Shown here: positions 16,733-25,097 of the stretch, piece after piece
How positions within the stretch are numbered: the first letter of the stretch is position 1
Layout of the letters: each line of letters opens with the position of its first letter
Translations under genes and position numbers: made by a program
NCBI RefSeq assembly: GCF_014779655.1
Contig: NZ_JACXYX010000010.1
Span: forward strand, 144,634 to 208,633
Direction of reading: 5' to 3'
DNA length: 64,000 nucleotides
DNA from: Nocardioides ganghwensis
GTDB taxonomy: Bacteria; Actinomycetota; Actinomycetes; Propionibacteriales; Nocardioidaceae
The notes under the pieces: model-generated
What the model saw: the letters and a program-made list of their open reading frames with translations, nothing else
The model's database searches: none
Told to the model about the DNA's origin: nothing

Positions 16733-19131
16733 CGCTCGACTCGCTCTCCATCGGGTGCCGTCGCTCCGGGGCCCGGAGCGCCCCCGGGTCGCAGTCGCAG
16801 GCGCGGGTGCCCGAACACCTGGTAGGCCACCAGCGTCGCGTGCAGCTCGGGGTCCCCGGCGCGTACGGCCTGCTCGGTGTAGGTCGCGCGCAGGGCCCGG
16901 ACCACCTCGGCGACCGGCACGGCGTCCGGACCGAGGGTGGCTGCGTAGAACCGACGGGCGACGCTGCTGGCGACGTCGTCGCGGATGTTCCACAGCGGCG
17001 CGACCACCGCCGTCGCGCCGATGCGGAGCAGGGTCGAGGCGAAGCCGGCGTAGTCGCCGAGCACCCGCTCGTCCGAGCCGACCTGACAGGCGTTGAGGAA
17101 CACGAGCGGACCGTGGTCGAGGGCGCCGTTCTCGACCTCGGCGGGGGTCAGGAACTGGGCGACAGGTGATCCCGTGGCGGAGCTCCTCGCCAGCAGCACG
17201 ATGCCCTCCTGGCCACCGGCGGCGTCGTACTGCCCGTGCAACGCCAGGTGGAGGACGTCAGCAGGGGTGGGCAGTCCGCGGAACAGGTCGATGACCGTCC
17301 AGAGCTCGGGGGCGACGGCCACCGCGGGCGGGTCGAAGAGCCGCGCCACCTCGGCGGCCTCTGCGACCGCATGGTCGAGGCGGCCCCACCCGGGGACGCC
17401 GGTGTAGTCGGCGGTGAGCACGGCCCCGGTCCGCACGGACACGGACGTGCGCGGCCGCGGGCGGGGTCGGTGCTCTGTGAGCGGCCACCGCCCGACGGCG
17501 ACGTGCGCGCCGAGGAACGGGGAGTCGCCTCCCCACGGTGTCACCAGCCGCGGCTCGAGGCAGGCCAGCTCCCAGGGAACGACGAGCTCCTCGGTGAGCA
17601 GCAGCACGGCCGGCGCCCGGTCGCGCCCCGGTGCCGTCGCCACCGCGCGGACGGCCTCCTGGATGCCGGGCGGGATGGCTCGCCCGATCCGACGGGCGCG
17701 CCCGGCGAGGCCGAGGAAGTCGGCGGAGGCGTCTGCGGAGAACGCGATCGAGCGGCGGGTCTCGAGCGCGAACCCGGCGATGTCCCCCTCGAGCGTGGTG
17801 CTGCTCGGCAGGTCCGGCACCTCGACCTGCGGGCTCACGGCGAACGCGCTCCAGATCCACGACGACGCCGTGTCGCCCCGGCACACGGATACGAGCAGGT
17901 CCGGGGCGTCCTCGGTCAGCAGCGGGGCGAGGTCCACGAGCTCGGTGTCACGCATGGGCAGCGGCGCGGCCAGGTCGACCTGCGACGGCGTGTCGACCGC
18001 GATGATCGTGCGCCAGGCAACGGCGACGACCTGCCCGTCGCGAGCGATCTGCAGGCCGAGTCGCCGGTGGGTGCCCAGGTCCTCGCCGTACCTCGCCGTG
18101 CACGTGAGGGTCACCGACGGGTACGGGTCGTCGTCTCCGACGGTGAGCGTGGCGCGCGGTGACGCGGTCACCTCGATCGAGTCCGGGTCGTGGAGCAGGA
18201 CGACCTCGAGGACGACCGTCTCGCCGGAGGGGAACGTCACCGCGGGGGTCGCGACCAGGGCGCGGTCCTTGCGCTGCTGGAGACCGAGGGTGACCTCGAA
18301 GGGCTGGTCGACGACGATGACGTCCGGCCTGCTGGTTCCCGTGACGACGTCCAGCCGGGGGTACGCCCGTCGGCCGTCACCGCCATCCTCGAGGCCACCG
18401 CCCTCCTCGGAGCCACTGCGCCACACGGGACCGCTCTCGTCTCGCTCCGCACCTGCGGAGCGAGCCCCGGTCCCATCCGGTCCCCACCACCGGTACGGTC
18501 CTGCCGCGGCCAGGCCGTGTCGCGCCCGGCCGACGTCGGTCAGGACGGCGGCGAGGTCGCGCGCGTCGGCGCGTTGCCGTGCCAGGACCTCTGCCGCACC
18601 CCGGAGCAGGAGGATCTCAGGAGTCGCGGCGACGGCCACGACGAGGCGGTCCCGGGTCCTCGCGCCGACAGGCAGGGTCGCCGCGTGCGCGATCATCGGC
18701 GCCGTGGGATAGCGATGGGGAGCAGTGGCCGCCACCACCAGGTCGAGCTGCCCGTCGTCCCCGGCGGACAGGAGGTCGGACACCAGGGCCGACGCGAGGT
18801 CCGGGGGAAGCGCGGACAGGTCCGCCGGGTCGTGGATGGCGGCTCCGGCGCGGACGGACTGCGCGGCTGCCGTCGCGCGGTCCACCTCGTCGTCGGTCCA
18901 GGACGGTGCGGCGGCGTACGTCAGGACCGCCGCCCGCGGCGCCTGCGCCGCGAGCTGCCCGGCCACCTCGGCGCGGTCGCCCCGTCCGGCGGACGCCGCG
19001 AGGAGGACCTCGCGGTCGGCCTCCGCCAGCCCGAGCGACGCGAGGGCGGAGACGAGGGCCCTGCGGTCGTCGGCGGAGGGGATCGATGCGAGCGACTCGC
19101 AGACCGAGATCCAGCTGTCGACCGTGCTCAC
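16729..19131 (-). CDS. CHAT-domain caspase-like protease with helical N-terminal region
   Basis: An 800-residue protein. About residues 1-200 are mostly helical and may be an effector-associated or adaptor region. A loop rich in Gly and acidic residues and a beta-rich middle (about 250-420) follow. The C-terminal 300 residues are a CHAT protease: the catalytic pair is H632 in LHLALHGQYD and C682 in VFLNACQVG, with the usual GATAVVAPLWNIRD downstream. CHAT enzymes are caspase relatives that cleave partner proteins in bacterial defence and death pathways. The start is GTG at 19131, with GGAGG 7 bases upstream; an ATG at 19206 is possible but lacks such a site. It overlaps the hydrolase gene. 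Confidence 0.85.
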   Translation of the reverse strand: MSTVDSWISVCESLASIPSADDRRALVSALASLGLAEADREVLLAASAGRGDRAEVAGQLAAQAPRAAVLTYAAAPSWTDDEVDRATAAAQSVRAGAAIHDPADLSALPPDLASALVSDLLSAGDDGQLDLVVAATAPHRYPTAPMIAHAATLPVGARTRDRLVVAVAATPEILLLRGAAEVLARQRADARDLAAVLTDVGRARHGLAAAGPYRWWGPDGTGARSAGAERDESGPVWRSGSEEGGGLEDGGDGRRAYPRLDVVTGTSRPDVIVVDQPFEVTLGLQQRKDRALVATPAVTFPSGETVVLEVVLLHDPDSIEVTASPRATLTVGDDDPYPSVTLTCTARYGEDLGTHRRLGLQIARDGQVVAVAWRTIIAVDTPSQVDLAAPLPMRDTELVDLAPLLTEDAPDLLVSVCRGDTASSWIWSAFAVSPQVEVPDLPSSTTLEGDIAGFALETRRSIAFSADASADFLGLAGRARRIGRAIPPGIQEAVRAVATAPGRDRAPAVLLLTEELVVPWELACLEPRLVTPWGGDSPFLGAHVAVGRWPLTEHRPRPRPRTSVSVRTGAVLTADYTGVPGWGRLDHAVAEAAEVARLFDPPAVAVAPELWTVIDLFRGLPTPADVLHLALHGQYDAAGGQEGIVLLARSSATGSPVAQFLTPAEVENGALDHGPLVFLNACQVGSDERVLGDYAGFASTLLRIGATAVVAPLWNIRDDVASSVARRFYAATLGPDAVPVAEVVRALRATYTEQAVRAGDPELHATLVAYQVFGHPRLRLRPGGAPGPGATAPDGERVER

Positions 19132-19273
19132 GGCGCACCTCCGACGTCCCGGGGTCCGTGGACCCGCCACCTGCCGACACGGCGGCTCGAAGATGCGGGT
19201 CGCCATGGGTACCTCAGCACCGGTCGGCGGATCTAGTCTGGTCCAAGCAGCACCACCTGCGAAAGAGCGCGCC
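19132..19273. promoter_or_regulatory. Divergent promoter region between CHAT genes
   Basis: The 142-base gap separates two oppositely transcribed CHAT genes. For the plus strand, TAGTCT at 19234-19239 fits a -10 element, giving a start near 19246 and a short leader with a GAAAGAG ribosome site. GGAGG near 19138-19142 serves the minus-strand gene. No clear operator palindrome was found. Confidence 0.4.
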
Positions 19274-20962
19274 ATGCCTCCTCGTCGCTACCTCGACTTC
19301 GACCTGCTGGTCGAGCAGCAGGCCGAGGACCAGTACCAGGCGCTGGTGACCGGGTCCCCGGTGGGCGAGGCCACCAGCCAGGAGTTCCGCCTGCCCTTCG
19401 ACCGGCAGACCCTCGAGATCCTGCTGCTCAAGCTGGACCCCGGTCGTTCGGGGACCCGGCGCGTCGGCGCCAGCACCCAGCAGCAGGCGGCGATGGACTT
19501 CGGCGGCCCGCTCTTCGACGCCCTGTTCCGCGACGAGGTCGGCGTGGCGTGGTCGCGGAGCCAGGACCTCAGCCGGGCGCAGGGTGCCGGCCTGCGGCTG
19601 CGGCTGCGGCTCACGGGTGCGCCGGCGATCGCGGGCCTGCCCTGGGAGCTGCTCTACGACCGGCGTACCAACGCCTTCCCGGCCCAGTCCGAGCGGACCC
19701 CGCTCGTGCGCTATCTCGACGTCCCGCACGTGCCGAGGCCAATGCTCGTCGACGGTCCGCTCCGGGTCCTGGCGATCATCTCCTCGCCGACCGACCTCGA
19801 GCCCTTGGACGTCGACGCCGAGTGGGAGCGCCTCCGCGAGGCGCTCGCCGACCGGATCGACGGGCGCCAGGTGGTCCTCGACCGGCTGCCGAGCCCCCGA
19901 CTCGCCGAGCTCGGACCGTGGCTCCGTCGCCGCCCCACCCACGTCGTCCACTTCATCGGCCACGGCGACTTCGACGATCGCCTGCACGAGGGGGTGCTCT
20001 ACTTCCAGGACCGGCTCGGCGGACGGACGGCCGTGACGTCCTCGGTGCTCGGGCCCCACCTGCGCGACCACGACCCGCTGCGGCTGGTGGTCCTCAACGC
20101 GTGCCGGTCCGCGCGTACGGACGCCGTGGACCCCTTCGCCGGCATCGCCCAGGGCCTCGTCCAGCAGGATGCCACGGCCGTCGTGGCGATGCAGTTCCCC
20201 ATCAGCGACCGGGCGGCGGTCACGTTCACCAGCGACTTCTACGGCTCGGTCGCCGACGGCCTCCCGGTCGACCAGGCCGTGACGAGCGCTCGCAAGGCGC
20301 TGCTGGCCGAGTTCCGCGACGAGTGGGCCACTCCGGTGCTGTTCATGCGGGCCCCCGACGGGGCGATCTTCGAGAACGTGGTCGCGACCCCCGCGTCCGA
20401 ACCGACGGGATCGACCGACGCCACTCCCGGTGCCGCTGGCGACACAGCCCCCGACACGGCGACACCGCCGGCCAGGGGCGTACGGCACCGGCACCTGCGC
20501 GCGCTGGTCGCTGGGGGTGCCGTCATCGCGATCGCCACCATCGGGCTCGCGCTGGCCCTCACGCGCGACGACGACGAGCAGGGGGGCTCCACGCCCGACG
20601 GGACCGCCTCGGAGGCCTCCGTTGACCCGGGGGAGGGGGACGCACTGGCCGGCTCCTGGACCGGCACCGCCGTCGGGTCGGGCGGCACCGAGTTCGACGT
20701 GCGGCTCGACATCACCGCGCCGTGCCGTCTCGGCCAGCCCTGCGGCAGCATCTACGTCAGCTCGCTGCCCTGCGAGGGGCGCGCCAGCCTCGAGGGCGTC
20801 GCGGGGCGGACGTTCGAGATCCACGTCGACCAGTTCACGTCGACGTCCTCGCCCGACTGCACCCCCGGCGCGGGCGACTTCTTCGAGCTCACCGACGGCG
20901 GGACGTTGCGCTACACGGCGGACTACGCCGACATCGAGGGCGAGCTGGCGAGGGCCGAGTGA
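19274..20962 (+). CDS. Membrane-anchored CHAT protease with beta-rich C-terminal domain
   Basis: A 562-residue protein. Residues 1-366 form a CHAT caspase-like domain with H230 in VVHFIGHGDFD and C277 in VVLNACRSAR. A Pro/Thr/Asp linker leads to one membrane helix (about 409-429), and roughly 130 residues of a predicted outside, Cys-containing domain follow (paired Cys in APCRLGQPCG and SLPCEG). The layout implies a cytoplasmic protease controlled by an extracytoplasmic sensor. The next gene encodes a paralogue that aligns without gaps over the first 366 residues but has a different outside domain. The target is unknown; the divergent CHAT and hydrolase genes are candidates by position. Confidence 0.85.
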   Translation: MPPRRYLDFDLLVEQQAEDQYQALVTGSPVGEATSQEFRLPFDRQTLEILLLKLDPGRSGTRRVGASTQQQAAMDFGGPLFDALFRDEVGVAWSRSQDLSRAQGAGLRLRLRLTGAPAIAGLPWELLYDRRTNAFPAQSERTPLVRYLDVPHVPRPMLVDGPLRVLAIISSPTDLEPLDVDAEWERLREALADRIDGRQVVLDRLPSPRLAELGPWLRRRPTHVVHFIGHGDFDDRLHEGVLYFQDRLGGRTAVTSSVLGPHLRDHDPLRLVVLNACRSARTDAVDPFAGIAQGLVQQDATAVVAMQFPISDRAAVTFTSDFYGSVADGLPVDQAVTSARKALLAEFRDEWATPVLFMRAPDGAIFENVVATPASEPTGSTDATPGAAGDTAPDTATPPARGVRHRHLRALVAGGAVIAIATIGLALALTRDDDEQGGSTPDGTASEASVDPGEGDALAGSWTGTAVGSGGTEFDVRLDITAPCRLGQPCGSIYVSSLPCEGRASLEGVAGRTFEIHVDQFTSTSSPDCTPGAGDFFELTDGGTLRYTADYADIEGELARAE

Positions 20963-20969
20963 CCCGGAC

Positions 20970-23231
20970 GTGACCACGAGGACGTACGTCAACTTCGACC
21001 TCCTGATCGAGAAGGAGGTCGACGGGTCGTACGCCGCCCTGGTCACCGGCTCGCCGGTCGGCACCGCCTCCAGCGTGAGGTTCGCGCTCCCGTTCGACGG
21101 GACGACCCTCGAGAACCTCCTGCTCAAGCTCGACCCCGGCCGCAGCGGCACGCGCAGGTCGGGCGCCAGCACCCAGCAGCAGGCGGCGATGGACTTCGGG
21201 GGCCCGTTGTACGACGCGATCTTCCGCGACGAGGTGCTGCTTGCGTGGTCGCGGAGCCAGGACGTCGCTCGCGAGAAGGCCGGCGGACTCCGCCTGCGGC
21301 TGCGGCTCACGGATGCCGCCGAGATCGCGGGACTGCCGTGGGAGCTCCTCTACGACAAGCCCAACAACCACTTCATCGCCCAGTCGGAGCGGACACCGCT
21401 GGTGCGCTACGTCGACGTCCCCTCGGTGCCGCGGGCGATCACCGTCGACGGCCCGCTGCGGGTGCTCGCCGTGATCGCCTCGCCCACCGACCTGGAGACC
21501 CTCGACGTCGAGGCCGAGTGGGAGCGGCTGAACGAAGCGATGGCGGACCGCGTCGCGACGGGGTCGGTGGTGCTCGACCGGCTGCCCTCCCCGGTCGTGG
21601 CAGAGCTCGGCCCGTGGCTGCGGCACCACCAGACACACGTGATCCACTTCGTCGGCCACGGCGACTTCGACGAACGGCTCCGCGAGGGAGTGATCTACTT
21701 CGAGAACGAGCACGGTGCCCGCGCTGCGATCACGTCGTCGGTGCTGGGACCGTTCGTGCGCGACCACGACCCGCTGCGCATGGTGGTGCTCAACGCCTGC
21801 CGCTCGGCGCGCACCGACGCCCTCGACCCGTTCGGTGGGATCGCCCAGGGACTCGTCCAGCAGGACGCCACCGCCGTGGTCGCGATGCAGTTCCCCATCA
21901 GCGATCGCGCTGCCGTCGCGTTCACCAGTGACTTCTACGGCTCCCTCGTCGACGGACTCCCGGTCGACCAGGCCGTCACCAGTGCCCGCAAGGCGCTGCT
22001 GGGAGGGTTCCGGGACGAGTGGGCGACGCCGGTGCTGTTCCTGCGTGCGCCGGACGGGGCGATCTTCCACGACGTCCACGCCGTCCCGCCACCCCCGCCG
22101 CCAGACCCGGTGTCGGACCCGCTGCCCGGCTCGGTCTGGCGCCGACTTGCGATCGGTGCGGGCGGCGCGGCAGCCGTGGTGGCGGTGGTGCTCGCACTCG
22201 CCACCCTCGACTCCGGCGATGGGCCCGGCACCGACTCCGGTGGCGGGGTGGAGGAAGGTGGTGAGGATGGGGCCCGGGCGACGACGGTCCTGCCGGTTGC
22301 TGCGTCGCCGCTGGCTGACGACCAGCTGCTCGTCGCCGCCGGGCCGCAGGACTCCCAGCTCGATCTGTACCGCGTCGACGTGGAAGGAGATCGCTGGGAA
22401 CGGGTGACGGACGGCAACGCCCGCTGGGCAGGCGCGTCGATCAGCCGCAAACGCGACACGCTGATCTTCACGGAGAAGACAGGCGACACCTTCCGGCTGC
22501 TGGTCGCCGACCCGTCGGCCGCGGACCAGACGGGAGATCCGCTGTTCGGCGAACCGCCCGAGCTCTGCGAGAAGAGCATGGAGCGTCCCGCCCGGCACCC
22601 CGAGGATCCGGACCTCATCGTCTCCCCGTGCATCGGTGAGGACGGCCAGTACCGACTGGTGGAGCTCAACCTGGCGACCGGCGCCACGCGCGTCCTCGAC
22701 GAGACCTCGGACCGCCGCGTGGGCGACCCGACGATCTCGCCCGACGGCGACCACGTCGTGTACTGGTCGGCGGTGCGCTCGGAGACGGAGACGACGAAGC
22801 CGATGGAGGGGACCCTGTTCACCCTCGAGCTCGACGACCCCTCGACCACGCGCCGGGCGCTCATGCCCGACCAGTCGAGGGACGGTGACGCCGTCTTCTC
22901 GCCGCTCACCAACACCATCGCCTTCACGCGCTCCACTGGCGACGGCGTGCCGCCGGACAGGGACCTCTTCACCGTCTCGCTCGAGCTGGGAGCCTCAGCC
23001 CGGCCCCTCCTCGAGGGCGACGAGATCGACCAGGACCCGACATGGTCCCCGAACGGAAGGCAGCTCGCCTTCCGGCGCGGCCCCCCGGACGGCACCACCC
23101 GGATCCACGTCGTGACCCTCTCCGACAATCCCGACGCGCCGGTCGCCGTGTCGACAGCGGTGCCGGTGCTCACCGAGCCGATCAACGACCGCTTCAGGGT
23201 CGAGATCGTGCCGGCATGGTCCCGTCGCTGA
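20970..23231 (+). CDS. Membrane-anchored CHAT protease with TolB-like propeller domain
   Basis: A 753-residue paralogue of the preceding protein. By hand count 267 of the first 350 residues are identical and the catalytic pair has the same numbering (H230, C277). After a Pro-rich linker there is a membrane helix at about 392-412. The C-terminal 330 residues contain PD40/TolB-type repeats (ISPDGDHVVYWS, FSPLTNTIAFTR, WSPNGRQLAFRR), which fold as a beta-propeller and probably lie outside the membrane. The start is GTG at 20970, 7 bases after the upstream stop and aligned with the paralogue's start. The pair looks like one duplicated protease with two different sensors. Confidence 0.85.
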   Translation: MTTRTYVNFDLLIEKEVDGSYAALVTGSPVGTASSVRFALPFDGTTLENLLLKLDPGRSGTRRSGASTQQQAAMDFGGPLYDAIFRDEVLLAWSRSQDVAREKAGGLRLRLRLTDAAEIAGLPWELLYDKPNNHFIAQSERTPLVRYVDVPSVPRAITVDGPLRVLAVIASPTDLETLDVEAEWERLNEAMADRVATGSVVLDRLPSPVVAELGPWLRHHQTHVIHFVGHGDFDERLREGVIYFENEHGARAAITSSVLGPFVRDHDPLRMVVLNACRSARTDALDPFGGIAQGLVQQDATAVVAMQFPISDRAAVAFTSDFYGSLVDGLPVDQAVTSARKALLGGFRDEWATPVLFLRAPDGAIFHDVHAVPPPPPPDPVSDPLPGSVWRRLAIGAGGAAAVVAVVLALATLDSGDGPGTDSGGGVEEGGEDGARATTVLPVAASPLADDQLLVAAGPQDSQLDLYRVDVEGDRWERVTDGNARWAGASISRKRDTLIFTEKTGDTFRLLVADPSAADQTGDPLFGEPPELCEKSMERPARHPEDPDLIVSPCIGEDGQYRLVELNLATGATRVLDETSDRRVGDPTISPDGDHVVYWSAVRSETETTKPMEGTLFTLELDDPSTTRRALMPDQSRDGDAVFSPLTNTIAFTRSTGDGVPPDRDLFTVSLELGASARPLLEGDEIDQDPTWSPNGRQLAFRRGPPDGTTRIHVVTLSDNPDAPVAVSTAVPVLTEPINDRFRVEIVPAWSRR

Positions 23232-23263
23232 CCCAGGACAACGCCGACCCACGACAACGACGA

Positions 23264-23288
23264 AGCCCCAGGCCGGTGGCCTGGGGCT
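23264..23288. terminator. Bidirectional hairpin terminator
   Basis: A perfect 11-base stem (AGCCCCAGGCC at 23264-23274, GGCCTGGGGCT at 23278-23288) closes a GGT loop between the last CHAT gene and the tRNA-Leu gene, which converge here. There is no strong T-run on either side, as often in high-GC genomes. Confidence 0.65.
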
Positions 23289-23304
23289 CGATCGTGTCCT
23301 TCTG

Positions 23305-23390
23305 TGTCCGAGGGGGGACTTGAACCCCCACGCCCTAATACGGGCACTAGCACCTCAAGCTAGCGCGTCTGCCAATTCCGCCACCCGGAC
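23305..23390 (-). tRNA. tRNA-Leu (anticodon GAG)
   Basis: Read on the minus strand, the 7-base acceptor arms GTCCGGG and CTCGGAC pair with one G-T wobble. The anticodon stem CTAGC/GCTAG closes the loop TTGAGGT, giving anticodon GAG (23354-23356 on the plus strand), and GGGGGTTCAAGTCCCCC forms the T arm. A long variable arm marks a class II tRNA. The 3' CCA is not encoded. Its 3' end points towards the CHAT genes, the side where elements integrating into tRNA genes would lie. Confidence 0.95.
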
Positions 23391-23470
23391 GAGTGCTGGA
23401 GAAGAGTAGCAAGGCACTTCGCCGCCGACGAATCGGGGCTGGTGCTTGCTCGTGGGGCAGGATGGACGGC

Positions 23471-24814
23471 ATGGAACAGACGCCCACGGACAGCCCGGCA
23501 GCCGGCTCGCAGGACCGTTCGTACGACCCGGCCAGGGAGGTCGTCCAGCTCTGCCAGGACCTGATCGCCATCGACACGTCCAACTACGGCACGGACGACG
23601 GGCCGGGGGAGCGCAAGGCCGCCGAGCACGTCGCCGCGCTGCTCGACGAGGTCGGGATCGAGAGCCGGATCATCGAGGGACGCCCCGGGCGGGCCAACGT
23701 CGTGGCGCGCTGGGGCGGCGGCGACGGTCGCGCCCCGCTGCTGGTCCACGGTCACCTCGACGTCGTACCGGCCGAGGCGTCCGACTGGCAGGTCGACCCG
23801 TTCAGCGGCGAGATCAAGGACGGTCACGTCTGGGGCCGCGGCGCGGTCGACATGAAGGACTTCGACGCGATGCTGCTGAGCGTCGTACGCGCCCGCGCCG
23901 CCGCGCAGGCCGCCCCCGACCGGGAGCTGGTGCTCTGCTTCACCGCCGACGAGGAGGCGGGTGGCCACCACGGCGCCGGGATCCTCGTGGACCAGCACGC
24001 CGACCTGTTCGCCGACTGCTCCGAGGCCGTGGGCGAGGTCGGGGGCTTCTCCGCCACGGTGCGCGGTCGCCGGGTCTACCTGATCGAGGCCGCGGAGAAG
24101 GGCATGGCCTGGATGCGGCTCACGGCGAGGGGCCGGGCCGGCCACGGCTCGATGATCAACGACGACAACGCCGTCACCCGCCTCGCCGGCGCCGTCGCCC
24201 GGATCGGCGCCCACCAGTGGCCCGTACGGCTGACGCCGACGATGGAGGTGCTGCTCGCCACCGTCGGGGAGCTCGCCGGCACGGAGGCGACCCCCGACAA
24301 CGCCGAGGCGCTGGTGGAGGAGTTCGGCGACGCCGCCCGGATGCTCGGCGCGGTCATCCGCAACACCGCCAACCCGACGATGCTCCGGGCCGGCTACAAG
24401 ACCAACGTCATCCCGACCGACGCCCACGCAACGGTGGACGGCCGCTTCCTGCCCGGCTACGAGGACGAGTTCTTCGCGACGCTGCGCGAGCTTGCCGGCG
24501 ACGGCATCGACTTCGAGTTCGAGTCCAAGCAGGACCCGTGGGAGACCCCGTACGACGGGGACCTGGTGACCGCGATGACGCGGAGCCTGCTGGCGGAGGA
24601 TCCCGACGCGCTGGTCGCGCCCTACCTGATGAGCGGCGGCACCGACGCCAAGCACTTCCGCAAGCTCGGCATGAGGTCGTACGGCTTCGCGCCGCTGCGC
24701 CTGCCGGCGGACCTCGACTTCACCGCCCTCTTCCACGGCGTCGACGAGAGGGTGCCCGTCGACGCGCTCGAGTTCGGCGCCCGCGTCTTCGACAGGTTCC
24801 TCGACCAGGCCTGA
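23471..24814 (+). CDS. M20/M25/M40 family metallopeptidase
   Basis: A 447-residue zinc peptidase of the M20 family. The metal ligands are visible in LLVHGHLDVVP (His-x-Asp), WGRGAVDMKDFDA, and CFTADEEAGGHHG (catalytic Glu), with a late SGGTDAKHF supplying the final His. Such enzymes cleave small peptides, N-acyl amino acids or related amides in the cytoplasm. An ATG nine bases upstream (23462) is equally in frame. The later one is chosen because AGGA sits 8 bases before it and a CAGGAT -10-like box lies at leaderless spacing. It stands alone before the riboflavin operon. Confidence 0.85.
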   Translation: MEQTPTDSPAAGSQDRSYDPAREVVQLCQDLIAIDTSNYGTDDGPGERKAAEHVAALLDEVGIESRIIEGRPGRANVVARWGGGDGRAPLLVHGHLDVVPAEASDWQVDPFSGEIKDGHVWGRGAVDMKDFDAMLLSVVRARAAAQAAPDRELVLCFTADEEAGGHHGAGILVDQHADLFADCSEAVGEVGGFSATVRGRRVYLIEAAEKGMAWMRLTARGRAGHGSMINDDNAVTRLAGAVARIGAHQWPVRLTPTMEVLLATVGELAGTEATPDNAEALVEEFGDAARMLGAVIRNTANPTMLRAGYKTNVIPTDAHATVDGRFLPGYEDEFFATLRELAGDGIDFEFESKQDPWETPYDGDLVTAMTRSLLAEDPDALVAPYLMSGGTDAKHFRKLGMRSYGFAPLRLPADLDFTALFHGVDERVPVDALEFGARVFDRFLDQA

Positions 24815-24890
24815 GTGTTGCGCACGTCACCCGTGGACGCCGGTGAGGGAATGGTCGCGGTTGTGGCATGGTTACCGGCACGAAGAGCTT

Positions 24891-25016
24891 GCGTGCTCTG
24901 GGGGCGGTGTAACTCCGCACCGGCGGTCACAGTCCGCGACCCGACCACCGCCAGTGGCCGGTTGACCAGGTGGAACTCCTGGACCGACGGTCAAAGTCCG
25001 GATGAGAAGTGCACGC
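24891..25016 (+). ncRNA. FMN riboswitch (RFN element)
   Basis: The closing stem is GCGTGC (24891-24896) with GCACGC (25011-25016). Between them are the conserved RFN blocks GGGGCGGTGTAACTCCGCAC, CGGCGGTCACAGTCCGCGAC, GACCAGGTGGAACTCCTGG and GGTCAAAGTCCGGATGAGAAG, the last cut here only by wording. The element lies directly upstream of ribD and should shut down the riboflavin operon when FMN is high, by termination or by blocking translation. Confidence 0.95.
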
Positions 25017-25025
25017 TGACGGCTC

Positions 25026-25052
25026 GCGCGCCACTTCCTCGCGGAGGCGCGC
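25026..25052 (+). promoter_or_regulatory. Hairpin between FMN riboswitch and ribD (expression platform)
   Basis: GCGCGCC (25026-25032) pairs with GGCGCGC (25046-25052) around a 13-base loop, followed by a C-rich stretch. It sits immediately 3' of the aptamer, where the expression platform should be. No T-run follows, so the switch may act through Rho-type termination or on translation. Confidence 0.5.
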
Positions 25053-25097
25053 CCCGTCGCCGCCCCCCTGAGTCCAGACACCGGACCGGAGGCGGAG

